From Mimachlamys varia (taxonomy: Eukaryota; Mollusca; Bivalvia; Pectinida; Pectinidae), in NCBI GenBank assembly GCA_947623455.1, contig OX392533.1:34950729-35014728 (forward strand): a stretch of 64,000 nucleotides of DNA. Reading direction: 5' to 3'. The notes below the pieces were generated by a model that worked only from the letters and a program-made list of their open reading frames with translations, had not been told where the DNA came from and did no database searches. Below, one piece after another: positions 10,340 to 20,489 of this stretch (position 1 is its first letter; every line of letters begins with the position of its first letter). Made by a program: the position numbers and the translations under genes.

Positions 10340-11890
10340 TAGTCTGTCAAAATATGTGTCGACAGACGTATCGATTCAATGGTTCTATATATATATACAC
10401 TTAAAGCTAGCCCACAACATTCCTATGGTCGACGTGTATTCGGTACACGCATTTAAACCGCTCCTTTGTTGTGAATGGAAATTTCCCATGTGTGACCCAA
10501 TAGTAAAGCCGACCTTTTCCGCTCCAGATTCACAATTGCACTTCCACTCGACCGGATTAACGGAAGTAGAGTTGGAGTGTATTGGAAGTAAGGACGTCTC
10601 GTAGAGTTACGTAAGTACATAGATGCATGCCCTTTGCTTTGTTAACAGAAATACGTTCAATCACATGTGCTGTGTTTAATGTTTAGAGTAGCTCGATTTT
10701 AATCTGGCTCTGGTATGACCTATCTGTCAAAATGTCAGGGCCAGATGCTTGCAGGAAGGGTATTGCGTCAGCCGTGATTATAGATCACCGATGAAGATGG
10801 CAATAATTTCGGCTTATTAAAAAAATCTATATACATCAACTATACACATAATCGAGGTATGCAAATGAAGGCAGATAATTTCCTTGTTATGCAAGTCAAC
10901 ATTATTTTTATTTCTGTTTGTGGTAAACGGCCGACTCCAGGCACAGGGACACGTGGGGTCGATATAATTATAACAGAAATATATCCACCCCACGTGCACC
11001 CTATACAATTTATACATTACTACTGTATTCCACATATATATATATAACAACCCACCATCAATTTTATAGGTTTACGAATGTGTATAAACACTGGATAAAA
11101 ATTGTTGCTATTTTTCATAACTAGTGTGTTAATTAGCCGATATTATTTCGATTTACTTCATATAATGATATCACTGAAAATCTCGAAATAGAGCCCCATG
11201 TGATACAAATGTACATATTAATCGACCTCACATGTTTCAATCACTCTCTTCGAGCACAAATATTTAGATATGCTAAGGGAGAGCTTTAATTGCGGTGGCC
11301 GTGATGAAGGTTTTAAGTGTGTGCTACTTAGCTATACAACAGCAATAGAGAGTTATCATGGCACATTGCATGAATCATTTTACACGTACACTTGGTTACC
11401 ACAGTTCTATTTATAGCCCGTGGCATAGGTCCTGTAAATAAACCTATCTCCTAGGTACACAGGGAGTGACCTATTAAAGTACGTACTGGTATAGTGGACA
11501 CAATAGCGTACAGGTGTGTCATTGATTTTCACCACTGGTCAACATGGATCAGAAGAAATTGCATAAGAAAGATTTAGGACGATAATTTCCCTTTTCGTTT
11601 TCCGTTTATAAATAATATCAAAGAATTTTTCCCTAGAAATATAAAATATGAATAATTACTTATTAATTAATAGTAAATAAATTGTATGTTAACTCCTTTT
11701 ATGTAACAAGGTAATCAGCCAATAGTCAAGTTAGTTTTTAACGAAAACTTATGCTGGCTCCAAAGTGACTTGTTCTTAACTGTTTGAAGTTTAATGACAT
11801 TTTGTAATTAAAGGTTAAAAGTGACACGGATCGTTTGGAATTGCTGATAATATTTATTGCACAAATTTTCAGATTTCAGTTTTCGAGTTT
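10340..11890. other. Intergenic, no gene seen
   Basis: No coding stretch longer than about 80 codons and no recognisable repeat, apart from the hairpin at 10950-10996. TA-rich runs occur around 10390 and 11035. Confidence 0.45.
10950..10996. repeat. Hairpin ending in CACGTG
   Basis: CACGTGGGGT-C-GATATA pairs with TATATCCACCCCACGTG across about 13 nt. Both ends are the palindromic E-box CACGTG. Role unknown. Confidence 0.55.
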
Positions 11891-11937
11891 AGTGTCCATA
11901 ATCAAAGGCGGATCCAGAGGGGGGCGCAGCCGGCGCG

Positions 11938-11959
11938 CGCCCCCCCCCCCCCCCCCCCC
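11938..11959 (+). repeat. C homopolymer
   Basis: Run of about 20 cytosines after a GCGCGCG stretch. It is prone to sequencing or assembly length error. Confidence 0.8.
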
Positions 11960-12305
11960 ACCTAAAATTTGTCAAGTGACCAATTTTTGCAGGAATTAAA
12001 ACTAAGAATTTCATCATCAGATAGCACTGCGAACCATATATTGGATAGAAATATTTATAAAAAAAATCGGGGCTACGCCCCAAATCAGACTCGGTGTATA
12101 AATCTTATATATTACAGTGTAGTTGAATATAATATATATAATGTACATCTGACAATTAACTACCCCCTCCCCACCTCTTCCATGTTTCTTTCTCCTCACA
12201 ATTTGGCTGATATCGATCACACGATGACATAAGAGGGGTGTTCGAAAACTTTTGCAAATGACATGTTTTCTCAGAAACGCTTATCAAAATTTTGAATGCA
12301 TTTTT

Positions 12306-13060
12306 CTAGTTACCTTCAAAATATTCATCTTTAACTTGAACACACCGTTTCAATCTTAGAATCCACTTTTTCAAACAATTTTCATTCTTTTCTTTGGGTA
12401 CACTAATCAGAAACGGGTAAGCGGCAGATTCCAGCTTACTTCTTGAACTATATCTCCTATCAGATATGTGTTTTTTTTTCAATTTCGGAAAGAGGAAAAA
12501 AATCACACGGGGTAAGGTCTGGGCTAAATGGAGGGTGTGGTATAAGACGCTGATTTGTGGGCTGGGGGATTGCCACGTAACAATTGGCCAGAACTACATT
12601 CTTATTGAAGCTTCCAGACACACCCTACCTTTTCGAACAGCAATTTGCATGATTTGTCCACTATTTCTAAAGAAAATTGCGTATAACATCTTCTTTGCTG
12701 TTAGTGTTCGTTTAGCAATACTGGGCATTTCGGCATGTTTCCAAGCCCAAATCCTATTGTCAACTTTCCTCTTAGGCTCATAAAAATGCACCAATGTCTC
12801 ATCACCCAGTATGAGACTATCAAATGCCCTTTTCAAATATTTTGGGTTCTTTTGGGGTCTCTTAGCCATGTGTACCCGTGTACGTTTCTGCTCGTCAGTG
12901 AGTAAATGTGGGATACAACGAGCACTTATTTTCCTAACCTTGAGATTATTTCTTCTGAAAGAAGTGAACAGATACTAAACCCACGTTTGTCATTTGTGCT
13001 TGTTGGTTACCGCAGACCTCAGTCTTCATGAGTAAAGGGCATCTTTGACCGATTCATGAA
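12306..13060 (-). pseudogene. Mariner transposase pseudogene
   Basis: Reading on the minus strand, the pieces line up with an IS630/Tc1/mariner-family transposase. They are KISARCIPHLLTDEQKR (near 12930), then LGDETLVHFYEP with the first catalytic Asp, then WAWKHAEMP. Next comes LRGNPPAHKSA, where the usual HDNA has its Asp replaced by Gly. In a shifted frame follows IPHPPFSPDLTPCDFF with the third Asp, and then FLFPKLKKK to the C-terminal CVQVKDEYFEGN (stop at 12306). There is a stop before the middle Asp region, at least one frameshift, a lost catalytic residue and no clear N-terminus, so it is inactive. Family assignment is confident; the subfamily is not assigned. Confidence 0.85.
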
Positions 13061-13147
13061 CAGCATGGAATTTAGAAAACCATCTGTAAGGGAACCGGTT
13101 TGTGGATTTTAATGAAATTTATACACACAATACAGGGATGAGCAGTG

Positions 13148-13863
13148 AACTAGTTCGTAACACAGAGACCTATGAATTTGTTTCAGCTACTTTTGGACCT
13201 AACCTTAGGTGTTTAGAGTAATTTTACACGTTTTGGAGGGTTAAGATCACTTTTCGATAAAAATGCCCCCTCATCGGTCTTAAAGGCTAAAGGGTGGAAA
13301 GTTTTCCAGGTCGAAAAAACGACCCCACCTACCTTTCTTGCATCAAAAATCACATTTCTAGCAGAGGTACGAAAAATAGCTTGGTACCGTTGGAAAGATG
13401 GATAATTTTTATTTTAAAAACCTCTAAATGCACGCCAAATGTATCCTCCATCCGCAGAAATAATCTTGATTTCCTCCAAAAAAAACCCCACGCAAAATGC
13501 CGTGTCTTTCGTTAGCTATCGTGCCACTTTCTGCATAGCGATGAGTTTTGACGTCATTACACGCGCTTGCCTTTCGCTTGCCTTTCGATGGCGGTCTTCC
13601 TCTTAACATAGTCATCCAATGACATTTTGCGTGGTTTTTTTCTTAGGAAATCGAGATTATTTCTACGGAAGGAGAATACATTTGACGTGCATTTAGGAGG
13701 TTTTAAAAACTTTCCATCCTTTAGCCTTTATGAGCATTGAGGGGGGCATTTTTATCGAAAATTGATCTAAGCCCCCCGTAAGTGTAAAATTACTCTAAAC
13801 ACCCTAGTTGATGTTCAAAACTAGCTGTAACAAATTCCCAGATCCCTGTGGTTCGTACTGGTT
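13148..13863. mobile_element. Foldback element 1 (long inverted arms)
   Basis: Left arm 13148-13490 and right arm 13625-13863 are inverse copies. Landmarks are GTGTTTAGAGTAATTTTACA (13211) against its inverse at 13782-13801, and GATAAAAATGCCCCCTCA against its inverse near 13750. The left arm has an extra piece of about 90 bp. The centre (13500-13620) is unpaired. No transposase. Confidence 0.85.
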
Positions 13864-13974
13864 TAATGCATGTAAATCACGTGATACTCGAGTATACGTT
13901 GCGTGCAAAAAGTTTCGAACACTAGCGCTCTTCGTGTAAACAACAAATATGCATTTTATAATGTTGCTGTGAAC

Positions 13975-14975
13975 TCAATATGGATGAGAGGCCGAACACC
14001 ACATACACAGGGGCTAGGCACGGACCTATGTCACTATGAAATGATTGTCAGATATTTGTTTTACCTTTCTCGAATATAGCCCCTCCCACTACTATATATC
14101 TGTGACAAGGGAAAGAACTAGCCTCAACGAGAAAATCGACCTATTTTCACTCTAAGCTTGTTTTCGTCACTGAATGAAGTCCAATTTTTTTACATGCATG
14201 CCTCATTTTAAAGGTGAAACTTTGATCTTTCAGCTGATACCAAATATATCCCGCTACACGCATGTAAAAGCTCACTTGGCTGTCTAGAATCCGAGGTTTT
14301 GCATGAAAAACAGTAGGTGGGCACTTCCGTGTCCAGAGCAACTGTTCGGAGTTTGTCGGTCTACATGAGTAGAGCGAAAATCTAGATGGATTCCGAAAAT
14401 ATGTAAACTTGAAAAATGACGGATGAAGTTCACATCTTCAGTGAACCGTAAAGTTAACCTCGGATGACCTGGATTACAATAGCGATAAACATTCGACTTC
14501 AAGGTAGGATAACGTGCTTTAGCATTAATGATGGAACTGCAAAGCCGTTTTCAGTAATCACCACGTTAATAAAGCTATACCCATGGTTAGACAAGGTATT
14601 AAGCACTGGACACAAGAGTACCCACCTACTGTTTTTCATGCAAAACCTCGGATTCTAGACAGCCTAGTGAGCTTTTACATGCGTGTAGCGGGATATATTT
14701 GGTATCGGCTGAAAGATCAAAGTTTCACCTTTAAAATGAGGCATGCATGTAAAAAATTGGACTTCATTCAGTGACGAAAACAAGCTTAGAGTGAAAATGG
14801 GTCGATTTTCTTGTTGAGGCTAGTTCTTTCCCTTGTCACAGATATATAGTAGTGGGAGGGGCTATATTCGAGAAAGGTAAACAAAAATTCTGACAATCAT
14901 TTCATAGTGACATAGGTCCGTGCCTAGCTCCTGTGACCACATACACAAAAGTGTGTTCGGCCAATCATAACATTA
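13975..14975. mobile_element. Foldback element 2 (about 350-bp arms)
   Basis: The left arm (about 13995-14345) and right arm (about 14600-14960) are near-perfect inverse copies. Landmarks are GGCACGGACCTATGTCACTA against its inverse at 14907-14927, and CCACCTACTGTTTTTCATGC (14621) against its inverse at 14302-14321. A loop of about 255 bp separates them. The similar reading frames seen on both strands are mirror images of the arms. Confidence 0.88.
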
Positions 14976-15399
14976 CTTGTAATATTCCCGGGGAGAGGAA
15001 TTGATATAAGCTTTCAGCGTGTTTTCCAATCCCCAATATACTTTATTGTGTCAAAATTTCGGAAAATAAAATACTGTTTACACTAAAAGTTCATTTAAAA
15101 AAAAAGTACGCCCCCTCTAACCCAAAATCCTGGATCCGCTTATGATAATTATAATTGTCGCTGTTCAGTAGGCATTTAGTTTTAATATTTATCTCTATAC
15201 CATATCCATTCATTTCGTGTTAAAATAAATGGTCCATCGTTAACGTTGCGATACAGAAAATGTTGAGAACATATATTTATTTCTCGAAGTGATACTCCCT
15301 GTTTGACGCCGTGCTTTATGGGAGTAGAACGAATGGTTCTCCCGTTGTAAGTATTGACCGGATGGGATGTTCCTTGGGGCCTTCGGCAGTATAATTCAG

Positions 15400-15570
15400 T
15401 GTGATTTAAGCAATGAATGTTTTAGCAAATGTTGTTACAGTCCTATAACACACGTTGCTATTGATGACAAACTAAATAAAGCCCGGTAGGCTTTATGTAA
15501 GTTTGTCGCAATAACAATGTGTGTTATAGGACTGTAACAATATTTGCTAAAATGGTCATTACTTATATCA
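15400..15570. repeat. Inverted repeat of about 170 bp
   Basis: GTGATTTAAGCAATGA...TTTTAGCAAATGTTGTTACA (from 15400) pairs with its inverse ending TTACTTATATCAC (15571). It includes the long arms GTTACAGTCCTATAACACAC and inverse, and has a central AAAGCCCGGTAGGCTTT hairpin (about 15479-15495). A stable cruciform or RNA hairpin is possible; probably a MITE. Confidence 0.8.
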
Positions 15571-15710
15571 CAGTTGTTTGAGTTTCTGTCAGTAAATAAT
15601 AAATATGTATGCGTGAAATAAGCCTACCATTACATTCTGTAATGGGCCGCGGCTCCATATATATATATAAACATTTTTTTTTGTATACTGACAGAAACTC
15701 AAGCAACTGT
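15570..15710 (-). mobile_element. Short MITE with ACAGTTGCTTGAGTTTCTGT ends, intact copy
   Basis: A 140-bp element with 25-bp inverted ends (CAGTTGTTTGAGTTTCTGTC and inverse). The centre contains ATTACATTCTGTAATGGGCC and a TA-rich run. The same sequence in the other orientation flanks the insertion at 16602-17374. Confidence 0.8.
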
Positions 15711-15775
15711 GCTTATATTTACATTTAGAATTATTGTGTTGAACAGCAAATCATGTGTAGACAACAAAGGAATTA

Positions 15776-15832
15776 ATAACGTCACAATAGAGATTGATGA
15801 CGTCACAATAGAGATTGATGACGTCACAATAG
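15776..15832 (+). repeat. Three 21-bp tandem units with CRE-like TGACGTCA
   Basis: The unit ACGTCACAATAGAGATTGATG is repeated. Two complete TGACGTCA palindromes lie at 15798-15805 and 15819-15826, plus AACGTCA at 15777. TGACGTCA is the canonical CREB/ATF site; there is no nearby gene to link it to. Confidence 0.7.
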
Positions 15833-15839
15833 CAGCTGC

Positions 15840-16470
15840 TGTTATAGTCTGAGGCACTGGGTGTTATAGGCGTATGACAGCAACTATCTCTTAGCATTGT
15901 GTGAATGGAAAATTGCAGGGCAAATGTAAATATAGCACTTTAAATCTTAAAAAAGGTAATCGCAAGGGGGTTTTCACGAACATACCACAACCTCGTTCAG
16001 TAATACAAAAATGGCAAAACAAAATGTTCCAGAAATTCAGCCCTGCTACTATAGTTATGGAGAAAGAAAATTAACTTGAAAATCATACATGTTAGGCTAA
16101 GATACCGATGTAGTTCCTTAAAGATGACCTTTTTCATTTAAATCTATTTCAAGATTCACAATTACGTAAACTGTGTGCATTTTTGTGAAAATGTATAGTA
16201 TATCATTTCCTTTTTGAGTGTCGGTGTTTTTCCACTGCCTGTTCAGAAATGTTTTAAGCATTAAACAACTTGGATTATACAAATTAGTTTAAATTATTTA
16301 ATTGCTTTTTCGTCAAAACATTTCTTTACGTATACATCATACAAATACATACAATTTACTATTCTAGCAAGTTTCTGTTTTTAGTATACTGTTCATTATA
16401 ACACTCTAGTATGAACGTGTGGATGGATGTGTGAGCGAGTTCCTAGTTCCTATTCTTCCACTTTACGAAA
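15840..16470. other. Intergenic, no feature seen
   Basis: A+T-rich spacer between the two copies of the short MITE. No open frame or repeat recognised. Confidence 0.45.
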
Positions 16471-16601
16471 GACCACAGTTGCTTGAGTTTCTGTCAGTAT
16501 ATAAAAAAAATATTTATATATATATGGAGCCACGGCCAATTACAGAATGTAATACCATTACATAACTGTACTGGGAGGCTCATTTTACACATATATATGT
16601 T

Positions 16602-17374
16602 TAGGTCACCTGAGACGAAGTCTCAGTTGACCTATTGCAATCGCCTTTTGTCCGGCGTCGTGCGTCGTGCGTCGTAAACAATTTACATTTTCAACTTCTT
16701 CGCAAAAACCGCTGAACTAAATTCAATGAAATTTTATAGGAAGCTTCCATGGCTGAGGGTGAACCAAAATTGTGAATTATATGGTCCCCACCCCCCAGGG
16801 GCATGCGGGGCGGGGCCAAAAAGGGTAAAATTGACTAAAACTTCAAAAATCTTCTCCTCTACTCTCAGATATGGTAGAATCAAATACTCTTCATAGATGG
16901 AAGGGTCTTAAGGTGCTTTACCAAAATTGTGAATTTCATGACCCTGGGGTCTCACGTTTGTCCCTGGGGAGGGGATAAACTTTACTATAGTTTATATAGG
17001 GAAATCACATTTTTGACTATTATTTGTTGGATTTGTATTGGAATTCATTCTAACTTGTATCAAATTATCAGCATGGGATGACACTTTGATGGTATGTACA
17101 TGTTGGCCCTAGTTGACCCCCAGGGGCCTGCATCATTTCGTGTCTTCTCTAATTATCATATATTAAAAAAAAACATTTGTATTGCATTGCATTGCATAAT
17201 GCAACTTTGCATTGCATAATGCAAGTTATTCTGTAAACTGACCTTGTCTACATCAACATTTTGTGAAGCCTTGTGTTGCAATGTATTGTTATAAATATTG
17301 ATCTCAACATTCCCATATTTCTCTTTCATGTCAAACATCAGGTGACCGTTAAGGCCCATGGGCCTCTTGTTATT
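16602..17374 (+). mobile_element. Helentron-like non-autonomous element
   Basis: The 5' end is a hairpin with a GAA loop (GGTCACCTGAGAC / GTCTCAGTTGACC, 16604-16633), followed by GTCGTGCGTC-type short repeats. The 3' side has TCAGGTGACC (17338-17347), inverse to the 5' start. Then comes the hairpin AGGCCCATGGGCCT (17352-17365) and CTTGTTATT. The inverted ends are asymmetric, the right one lying about 25 nt inside the terminus before a palindrome, as described for Helentron-related elements. No protein encoded. Confidence 0.7.
17180..17226 (+). repeat. GCATTGCATAATGCAA tandem repeats
   Basis: GCATT units and two copies of TTGCATTGCATAATGCAA inside the preceding element; simple-sequence expansion. 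Confidence 0.6.
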
Positions 17375-17441
17375 ATTTACTGACAGAAACTCAAGCAACT
17401 GTTGAAAGACTAATCTATACTTTGAAGATTTTTGATTTGTT

Positions 17442-17824
17442 TTAAAGGCCCAATATACGTAACTTTCGGCAAATCTTGAAGCGAAAATCAAGCCTAATAA
17501 CTTAATATATTTATAGATTTAGTTAAGATTAAGTGATATCAGCAATATTCAAGATGGATTCTTTCGCGGCTACCGGTACAGCAGCATTTGAAACACGCTA
17601 TTTGTCAATTTCAAACCGACTTCTACCTTCGGTTTGTTGTTGAAGTGGGCCCCACCTGAATTATTTTCAATTCTTTGGATTTTTTTGTCAAGAGGTTCTT
17701 GTTTGTTACCGCTCAGGTTTACTTCGTTTTAGGCTTATTTTTGCATGGTTATCAACTGGATTTTTTTTCAGAATTTTTCAGAATCATGAAAAATTTCATG
17801 AAGTTACGTATATTGGGCCTTTAA
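17442..17824 (+). mobile_element. TTAA-flanked MITE, copy 4
   Basis: Full copy, plus orientation, with TTAA-AGGCCCAATATACGTAAC and the inverse end plus TTAA. It lies 40 bp from the split MITE. Confidence 0.85.
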
Positions 17825-17829
17825 ATATA

Positions 17830-18740
17830 TGCTGTTTTTGTAACAATTAATTGTAATTAAAGAATAAAAGAGGGAAGGAACATGACATCTTTCTGTCAGG
17901 TCAAGAAGTATTTCTGACCGAAGACTTATATAGGCTTAGCCTGTTTTCTGGATATTTAAACAATACTGTATATGCATGCATAGATATTTGTATGTATTAT
18001 ATATGTATTGTTAATATTTTTTTGGAATGAGATACGCCCTGTAATATAGATCGTAGTTTTTTAAACTGAATATTGGTCCTAGACCTCCATGGATGCTGTT
18101 ATAGTTATAGTTTAATTTCTGGAAAGTATCTATTAAGAAGTTTAAGGTTTAATTCGGACGGATAGTGTTTGAATTGTAAATTTGTGGGGGCTTTAATTTT
18201 GTGTTGTTGTGTATTTCGATCAAAGACAAAAGTTTCCCATGGTATGAAATATAGACTTGTCGAATGTAGACGACAGTTGTAGACGAATTTTTTGGATTTT
18301 AAAGATTGGTTTTAAGGTAGATTCTATTCGTAGGTGGCAAGCTCGGAAACTAATAGTGGTAGTAGAATTGTTATACTACTGGCGAGTTTCCAGCTGCCAT
18401 CTCAACAAAACCAACAAACTCTTCTGGAGATCTTTGTTTGATCGAGTGCAGAAATACCAAATCTCTACGTACCAGTCTGGCGTGGAAGCTTAAGTATCTT
18501 TAACAATGTTAGCTATGCCTATTTAAATCAACACGTCATATTTCAATAGTACGTCGCTATGTAACGCTGACGACGGAAACACAACAGCCGATATCTACAA
18601 CTAGGAATGCTTTTGCGTTTTAATTATTGTGTTACATATACATTTCGCAATTTCTTGATAAAAGGATAGTTTTGAGACAGCGGTAAGCATATATTCCGTT
18701 TCAGTTAATCCTATTATACCTCAAGCTCCGCGTTAAACTA
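17830..18740. other. Intergenic, no feature seen
   Basis: A 78-codon open stretch (18257-18493) has no recognisable motif. No repeat found. Confidence 0.4.
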
Positions 18741-18751
18741 TACTAAACTAT

Positions 18752-19260
18752 ACCCAAGGGACCGAGCAAAATTGTCCTTTATAGACAAATGTCCTTTATA
18801 CAGAGGTAAAAAATATACAGTCAAACCTGTCTATAAAGGACACCCAAGGGACAGAGCAAAATTGTCCTTTATAGACAGGTGTCCTTTATACAGAGGTTAA
18901 TTATATACAGCCAAACCTGACTATAAAGGACACCCAAGGGACAGAGCAAAAGTGTCCTTGATAGACAGATGTCCCTCATACAGAGGTTAATTATATACAG
19001 CCAAACCTGACTATAAAGGACACCCAAGGGACAGAGCAAAAGGGTCCTTTATAGACAGGTGCCCTCATACAGAGGTTAATTATATACAGCCAAACCTGAC
19101 TATAAAGGACACCCAAGGGACAGAGCAAAAGGGTCATTTATAGACAGGTGTCCCTCATACAGAGGTTAATTATATACAGTCAAACCTGTCTATAAAGGAC
19201 ACCCAAGGGACAGAGCAAAAGGGTCCTTTATAAGACAAGTGTCCTTTATACAGAGGTTAA
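18752..19260 (+). repeat. 90-bp tandem repeat made of pogo-like terminal repeats
   Basis: About five units. Each starts ACAGTCAAACCTGTCTATAA, the type of end carried by pogo/Tigger-like Tc1-mariner elements. It then reads AGGGACAGAGCAAAA, followed by GTCCTTTATAGACAGG, the inverse of its own start. Each monomer is thus itself an inverted pair. Confidence 0.85.
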
Positions 19261-19261
19261 T

Positions 19262-20283
19262 ATATAGTAAACTGCACTGTGTGGGAATGATGAGTCTGTC
19301 CTTTATAGCCAGGTGTCCTTTATACAGAGGTTAATTATATAGTAAATTGCACTTTGTGGATATGATGAGTCTGTCCTTTATAGACAGGTGTCCTTTATAC
19401 AGAGGTTAATTATATAGTAAACTGCACTGTGTGGGAATGATGAGTCTGTCCTTTATAGACAGGTGTCCTTTATACAGAGGTAAATATATAGTAAACTGCA
19501 CTGTGTGGGAATGATGAGTCTGTCCTTTATAGCCAGGTGTCCTTTATACAGAGGTTAATTATATAGTAAATTGCACTGTGTGGGAATGATGAGTCTGTCC
19601 TTTATAGCCAGGTGTCCTTTATACAGAGGTTGATTATATAGTAAACTGCACTGTGTGGGAATGATGAGTTTGTCCTTTTTAGCCAAGTGTCCTTTATACA
19701 GAGGTTAATTATATAGTAAATTGCACTGTGTGGGAATGATGAGTCTGTCCTTTATAGCCAGGTGTCCTTTATACAGAGGTTGATTATATAGTAAACTGCA
19801 CTGTGCGGGAATGATGAGTCTGTCCTTTTTAGCCAAGTGTCCTTTATACAGAGGTTAATTATATAGTAAATTGCACTTTGTGGATATGATGAGTCTGTCC
19901 TCTATAGACAGGTGTCCTTTATACAGAAGTTAATTATATAGTAAACTGCACTTTGTGGGTTTGATGAGTCTCTATTTTATAGCTAGGTGTCCTTTATACA
20001 GAGGTTAATTATATAGTAAATTGCACTTTGTGGATATGATGAGTCTGTCCTTTTTAGACAGGTGTCCTTTATAGAGAGGTTAATTATATAGTAAATTGCA
20101 CTTTGTGGGTATGATGCGTCTGTCCTTCATAGAAAGGTGTCCTTTATACAGAGGTTAATTATATAGAAAATTGCACTTTGTGGGTATGATGAGTCTGTCC
20201 TTTATAGATAGGTGTCCTTTATACAGAGGTTAATTATATAGAAAATTTCACTGTGTTGGAATGATAAGTCTGTCCTTTACAGG
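19262..20283 (+). repeat. 75-bp tandem repeat (about 13 units)
   Basis: The unit GTCCTTTATAGACAGG-TGTCC-TTTATACAGAGG followed by TAAACTGCACTGTGTGGGAA and GATGAGTCT repeats every 75 bp (for example GAGTCTGTCC at 19292 and 19367). It shares the GTCCTTTATA...CAGAGG half with the 90-bp units and differs in the rest. Confidence 0.9.
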
Positions 20284-20439
20284 GATCACTTTGGGGCGAG
20301 ACTTTGGGATTTTTACCCATATCTTCCCTGAAAATCTCATTGAAAAAACAAAATTGAATTACTTTATATCGAAAAATTTTGCTGATCCCATGAAATCTCT
20401 CGAATTCTTCCATAGGTTTTAAGAGTCAGAATTATCCCT

Positions 20440-20485
20440 GCTTTATATACAGGTGTAGGTGTCCGTTATGACAGGTTTGACTGTA
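20440..20485. mobile_element. Right terminal repeat of the pogo-like array element
   Basis: GTCCGTTATGACAGGTTTGACTGTA is the inverse of the array's first CAGTCAAACCTGTC at 18818, with TA outside both ends (18816 and 20484). This suggests that the whole array sits inside one MITE of about 1.67 kb. A partial monomer lies left of 18816, so the left border is uncertain. Confidence 0.6.
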
Positions 20486-20489
20486 TCTA

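Larger units (their letters stand above)
12236..13924 (-). mobile_element. Degenerate mariner-like element interrupted by a foldback element
   Basis: One terminal repeat, GTGTTCGAAAACTTTTGCAA, begins at 12239 and its inverse, TTGCGTGCAAAAAGTTTCGAACAC, ends about 13922. A mariner transposase remnant lies inside on the minus strand. The foldback element at 13148-13863 sits between the transposase 5' end and the right terminal repeat. Confidence 0.72.
11896..15145. mobile_element. Possible outer TIR element (hAT-like ends) holding nested insertions
   Basis: The left end reads GGCGGATCCAGAGGGGGGCG (11906), followed by a C homopolymer of about 20 nt. The right end, as reverse complement, reads AGCGGATCCAGG...AGAGGGGGCG (15105-15142). 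Such GGATCCAG/GGGGG ends are common on animal hAT-type elements. No matching transposase is visible and no clean 8-bp target duplication was found, so pairing of the two ends is inferred. Confidence 0.4.
16477..17402 (+). mobile_element. Short MITE split by a Helentron-like insertion
   Basis: ACAGTTGCTTGAGTTTCTGT (16477) and its inverse (ending 17402) are the ends of the family seen whole at 15570-15710, here in the opposite orientation. The MITE body is continuous once the segment 16602-17374 is removed. Confidence 0.8.

Noticed and set aside
14147..14774. Similar small proteins on opposite strands around 14.2-14.7 kb
   Set aside because: Mirror images of the inverted arms of a foldback element, not genes.
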